Shown one piece after another: positions 59,936 to 64,000 of a stretch of DNA of 64,000 nt; within the stretch, counting starts at the first letter, position 1, and each line of letters begins with the position of its first letter. The notes under the pieces are model-generated. The model saw nothing but the letters and a program-made list of their open reading frames with translations, was not told the origin of the DNA and did not search any database. The stretch is from Pohlia nutans (lineage: Eukaryota; Streptophyta; Bryopsida; Bryales; Mniaceae), in assembly GCA_022496805.1 (NCBI GenBank), contig CM040087.1, forward strand, positions 34,248,253 through 34,312,252. Direction: 5' to 3'. Made by a program: the position numbers and the translations under genes.

Positions 59936-60289
59936 ATGGCCGCAAAAGACATGAATCGCACAACTGGCATATGGAATGAGATTCCGAAGGCACTCCGTCG
60001 TTTCCTCAACGTTAAAACGAAGAATTCGCAAATTCAAGTCACCACGACCAGGAAAACTCACAAGGTAGATGGATCAATATACGAGTTCTGTAAGTTCGGT
60101 TTGTGTAGCAAGGCTCTAAAATCTGTACATATTAGAGAAGTGTACAGCAATCTCCCCGGCTGCAATTATGATGACACTCTCAAACCTTTCCCGCGTCTCT
60201 ATGTTACACTCAGCGCCGATTTTTGCTGTGCTCCGGAAACTACACTTCTGTACTTGCTAGCTCTGCCTAAGCAGAGTATGATATCATAG
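59936..60289 (+). CDS. Hypothetical 117-residue protein
   Basis: An ATG-initiated frame beginning MAAKDMNRTTGIWNEIPKAL and ending LLALPKQSMIS. It has a mixed, globular-looking composition with six Cys (for example FCKFGLCSKALKS), unlike the AT-driven frames around it. No family is recognised. It lies tail to tail with TPR gene 2. It may be a single-exon orphan gene or an exon. Confidence 0.4.
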   Translation: MAAKDMNRTTGIWNEIPKALRRFLNVKTKNSQIQVTTTRKTHKVDGSIYEFCKFGLCSKALKSVHIREVYSNLPGCNYDDTLKPFPRLYVTLSADFCCAPETTLLYLLALPKQSMIS

Positions 60290-60429
60290 CCATGGTTGTC
60301 TAAAATGGTTAGTGACGGATCATAGGTTTCATGCAAAACCTCCTCTGCCACAATTTCCTGCGTTCAAACTCTTGACAAAAGCTTCTTTCCACGTTGAAGA
60401 CAATTATGCAAACTATAAAGAAAGCTTGC

Positions 60430-61101
60430 TCACTCATCGCACTGCCAAAGAAAGAGAGCATGGCTGGTCTGTATGTCGGCATCATGTGGTGCGAGCTCCA
60501 GAGCTTTGTTGTAGAGCTCCTCCGCGGCATCTAAATCGTCCAACGACTTCCATGTGAACATTGCGAACTCGGACAGGAGTCTTGCATCGTCGGGAGCACT
60601 CGCAAGAGCGGCATTGAATGCCATCTTCACTGCGCTGTGGTCTACGGCCTCTGTCTGGCTGGTGCTCGTGAAGCTCAGTTGAAACCCCGTAAGCACATTA
60701 GTGTACAGAGGTCGGCTCCCTCGGCCGCTGCACTCGACTAGGTTACCGTGGACAGACTCAGCAAGAAACGAACGAGGCAAGGCTTCTGCATGCTGGTCAA
60801 TCGTCTCAGGGCGAGCGTCTGGCGCCGGCAGCAGTTTCTCCACCTCGACAGGCCGCTCCAAAACTCCAACCGCTTGCCTCGTCGGAGGAGGGCAAGCCGC
60901 AACGGCAGCTTGGCAGCGAGCCGGAATTCCGGCCGGCTGTGAGAACTTCAAGAACGACGACTCTTGGTCTTTGAAGAAGGAGGCGTTCGGCTTGGAAATT
61001 CTTGTGGATTCAATTCCACACCACACGCGCGCGCCTGCACCTCCACCACAAATGTTCGCGACGCGACCGAAGCTTGACACCGTTTTCAACACCACCGCCA
61101 T
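60430..61101 (-). CDS. TPR-like protein, copy 2
   Basis: Single exon, 223 residues, ATG at 61101 (MAVVLKTVSSFGRVANICGG). It aligns along its full length with copy 1: the RCQAA motif, ARPETIDQ, LPRSFLAESV, LVECSGRGSRPLYTNVL, and a C-terminal TPR-like region (DDARLLSEFAMFTWKSLDDL, DAAEELYNKALELAPHDADI) ending FLWQCDE. The N terminus is Ser/Gly/Arg-rich, compatible with organelle targeting (inference). It is inverted relative to copies 1 and 3. Confidence 0.8.
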   Translation of the reverse strand: MAVVLKTVSSFGRVANICGGGAGARVWCGIESTRISKPNASFFKDQESSFLKFSQPAGIPARCQAAVAACPPPTRQAVGVLERPVEVEKLLPAPDARPETIDQHAEALPRSFLAESVHGNLVECSGRGSRPLYTNVLTGFQLSFTSTSQTEAVDHSAVKMAFNAALASAPDDARLLSEFAMFTWKSLDDLDAAEELYNKALELAPHDADIQTSHALFLWQCDE

Positions 61102-61670
61102 GTCCACCTGTATACAACAAATCGCACCTCGGTCTCTCAGTCAGATTTTTGCAACAGAACCTCTGTTTCTAATCTCTTCGAAGCCTGTGTATCAAATCTC
61201 TTTGAAGCCTCTGTGTCTACTCTCGTGGAGCCAAATCTCTTTGTGTCTAATCTCTTAGAAGCCTCTGTATCTACTCTCTTTGAAGTCTCTGTGTCTAATT
61301 TTTGCGACAGACTCTTGGCGAGTAAATTTGGTAGCCAGTACTGTAGAATTCACTGCTTACTTTGAAGAAGGAAACTAAGGTGAGCTTGGACTCGAAACTT
61401 CGTGAAGGACTACACGATTGGGACTCTAAAGCGAGACGGAGGAGCCTCTGGATTAAAATACTCCGCAAGCAAGCAAGAAAACCACAGCACGGCTCTCAAA
61501 GTGCAATCGATACGAGGGGACGCCAGCCAATCTGCAAGCGGACCTCCTTGCAGAGTGGACAACTGTGGCCGATGCGGCAATGGGAAAAGTAAACGGGCGC
61601 CAGTTGCTTACATACAACCCAAAAAAATGTAAACAAAAAAAAGTAAAAGATACCTCCAACAAATGGGTGG
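61102..61670. other. 5' flank of TPR gene 2
   Basis: Expected promoter and 5' UTR. It contains imperfect CTCT-containing tandem copies around ATCTCTTTGAAGCCTCTGTG (about 61170-61300). The frames at 61362-61632 are overlapping and unsupported. Confidence 0.4.
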
Positions 61671-61675
61671 GCCTG

Positions 61676-61957
61676 CCGCGTTACTGAGGCGCGGAAAGAG
61701 CTGGCTCTGTAGCCGGCTAGAAGGATCTCAGCCCTCCGTTCGAAGCATGAGATCCGAGGGTCATGGCGGTCCGAGCTGGCTCTTCAGAATACGGGCCTCC
61801 ATTCACGGGCGGGGCAGGCTGACTGATCATCCATGGCGGGCAGGGCTCATTGGGAGCAACTGAATGGAACTGAATGGGAACCTGAAGGACTAAGTTAGTG
61901 AGGATAGAGCATGTATTTCATAGAGTAATCTAATTTCCGCGCCTCAGTGACGCGGGT
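61676..61957. repeat. GC-rich inverted repeat, possible MITE
   Basis: GCGTTACTGAGGCGCGGAAA at the left is mirrored by TTTCCGCGCCTCAGTGACGC at the right, about 240 bp apart. Confidence 0.5.
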
Positions 61958-62009
61958 GGGCCTGGCTCCGTGTAATTTACATGGTTCCTTTTATCACTAA
62001 AAAGTAACG

Positions 62010-62262
62010 GTGGTTCTAGTTGTGTGCTACACTTAATAGGTAGATTAGTGTTAGATACACTAATTTACATAAACATGTTGTAAGTTTTTACTCTTGACCA
62101 ATTATTTACCCTCTACATTGGTCAAGATGGGGATCTTTCAATAGTATTGGAATCAATGTCTTTGGTAATTTTTTTTGTCAAGAGTAAAAATCTATAATAT
62201 TTTCAAATCTTATAATTATCTAACACTAATCTACCTATTTAGTGTAGTGTACTAGAAGTAGG
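62010..62262. mobile_element. Palindromic MITE, about 250 bp
   Basis: Left arm ATAGGTAGATTAGTGTTAGA with TTTTTACTCTTGAC; right arm GTCAAGAGTAAAAA with TCTAACACTAATCTACCTAT. Arms are about 80-90 bp. Confidence 0.65.
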
Positions 62263-62279
62263 ATTCCCTTGTTTTTTTA

Positions 62280-62436
62280 CTCATTCATTATTCTAGGAAT
62301 TAGTGAATAACATTGCATGTTATAGTCAAAAAGTAAATAAATTTGAACAAATAAACATTCATATAGGAACTATTCAAAATTGCTTTAAAATATAGGAGAC
62401 TCAATTTGAGATTCTTGGTCCTTTAGGTATTAAAAA
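62280..62436. mobile_element. Degraded relative of the 51188-51439 TTAA element
   Basis: Shares AACATTGCATGTTATAGTCA and the AATTTGAGATTCTTGGTCCT terminus; the end reads TTTAGGTATTAA, close to TTTAGGGGTTAA. Confidence 0.5.
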
Positions 62437-63209
62437 GGTCAACGATTCATGATTTTAATATGATCAATCACATTGTGAAAAATATAATCTATAATGAAAC
62501 CAAATTTTATATATCATGGGAATCATACATTGAACAAAATGTTAATTTGAGATTTTTGATTGAATTTTGAAAGAAAAATTTGCAAAATTCATTTATATTA
62601 TTAATAGAAAACATATAATGAATCCAACCGTACAAATGTGACATGAGTGCTAGCATGTGAGCCTAGAGCCGAGAGTTCTGAAACTTGAGAGCATGAGAGC
62701 GTAGGAAAAAAAAGTTTTTTTAATTAAAGGACCTATGTCCGTGTCATTAGGGGTCCATTTTGGACTCGGTACATGAAGAAGTAATTACGTAACAATTAAG
62801 AAAGTGAAATTTTGATTTGAAGTGGATTTAGGTGTTTAGAATTATAACATAACTATTTGAATATGTTATAAAATAAAAATAATAAAACAAGTAGTAGCCC
62901 TTTTAGTCTCACTAAAATTCATATATTAAAAGAATGATGTCTATTATTAAGAAGCATAATAAGATTCTTCAGCCTTTAGAAGATGATGTCTTAGAAAAAG
63001 AGCTAGAACTATGCATGCGTGAATACTCCGCAACTTGAGCAATGGTCTAATATGGGTACCTCAAAAAGCCCTTTTAACTCTTAAATCAATCCCTATGGCA
63101 ACTTTGAATAAGTCCCTCTTTAAAACACAAATTGAATCAACAAGATGTGGTTATGATTTCCTACTCTTATAAAGTACAAAAAAATTTCACATGAAAGTTT
63201 AAGAGTGTT

Positions 63210-64000
63210 TAAGATTTTAACAAAGAATTTTTGTACAAAATCAAAGTTTGTCCCAACTACTTAAAAACATTCAAAAAATATGTTTAAAATATCCAATGAC
63301 GTCATTTTGGTACCAATTTTTGATATGAAGTACATCAAGATATGAGTTATTTGAAATTATTAATTTGAAGAATTAAAAAATACTTTTTATTTTGTACTAC
63401 TAAAATGCTTGCAAATGCTGATTTTCAGCAATTGTTTCCATGAAGCATAAAGACATGATAATTTATTTATTCAATTAAAAATTTATTATACTTGAATTAA
63501 ACTATTTCATGTCATCTGGGTGTGGATATTTTGTAATTACAATTTTTAAGTTTATTTAATTGAAGTGAAAAAATTTGTCAAAATTTGGAAACTTGGAAAT
63601 TTTGAACATATATTTGTTTTTCCAAATTTTGACAAACTTTTTCATTTCAATTGACTAAAATTATAAATTCTAAGATTGTAAAATATCCACACAGGCTGGA
63701 TGACATAAAATACTTTAATTCAAATATAACTTTTTAATAAAATATACCAATTTTCATGCTTTTATGCTTCATGGAAACAATTGCCGAGAACCAATATTTG
63801 CAGGCATTGTAGTACAATATAAAACATATTTTTAAATCCTCCAAATTAATCATTTCAAATAACAAATATATCTAGATGTACTTTATATCAAAAATTGGTA
63901 TCAAATGGACGCTTTTGGGTATTTTAAAATAATTTTTTGAATGTTTTGAAACAATTGGGACAAACTATGTTTTTTGTACAAAAATTCTTTTTTTAAATCT
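63210..64000. repeat. Large inverted repeat running off the window
   Basis: Centre near 63595. TTTGACAAATTTTTTCAC-type sequence pairs across it, and TGCTTCATGGAAACAATTGC at 63770 mirrors GCAATTGTTTCCATGAAGCA at 63427. TTTGTCCCAACTACTTAAAA at 63247 mirrors the end of the window. Arms exceed 380 bp and the outer right end is not contained. Confidence 0.75.

Overview
This is a window of AT-rich eukaryotic nuclear DNA from a land plant. The evidence is GT-AG introns, a plant-type N-terminal LRR domain of a secreted receptor-like protein, a DUF647/RUS-like gene fragment, PIF/Harbinger-type MITEs and tRNA-derived SINEs. Gene density is very low, with about six to eight gene-like loci in 64 kb, and the space between them is filled with small transposon derivatives. 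A non-seed plant (bryophyte or lycophyte) seems possible, but I cannot fix the lineage from sequence alone.

Layout. 1-4.4 kb: a composite SINE, a 1-kb palindromic mariner-type MITE and AT-rich spacer. 4.4-14.5 kb (minus strand): the main gene, a reconstructed 22-exon LRR protein of about 1,398 residues. Its middle is one 2.73-kb exon encoding about 900 residues of a Pro/Phe repeat with an N-glycosylation sequon in nearly every unit. 15.6-16.3 kb: a decayed inverted copy of a TPR gene. 17.6-23 kb: repeats, including a 1.4-kb palindrome. 24.7-25.3 kb: intact TPR gene 1. 25-31.7 kb: spacer with one TTAA element. 31.7-33.2 kb: a two-exon coiled-coil gene (minus strand) with an in-frame extension beyond its stop. 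34.7 kb: a doubtful hydrophobic ORF. 35-40 kb: MITEs and SINEs. 40.2-41.5 kb: the 3' part of a RUS/DUF647 gene with a SINE inserted at one exon. 43-49 kb: transposon remnants. 49.7-50.3 kb: TPR gene 3. 51-59 kb: more TTAA elements, a composite SINE and a 5'-truncated LINE. 59.9 kb: an orphan ORF. 60.4-61.1 kb: TPR gene 2 (minus strand). 61.7-64 kb: further inverted repeats, the last running off the window.

Two things stand out. The first is the LRR protein with a hyper-sequon proline-rich block between two LRR blocks; its exon phases close perfectly over all 22 exons. The second is a dispersed family of non-autonomous elements (nine with both ends seen, plus solo ends and fragments) bounded by TTAA and CCC-starting inverted termini, the hallmark of piggyBac-type transposition. 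No encoded transposase is visible. The three TPR genes and the pseudogene form a local family spread over 45 kb in both orientations.
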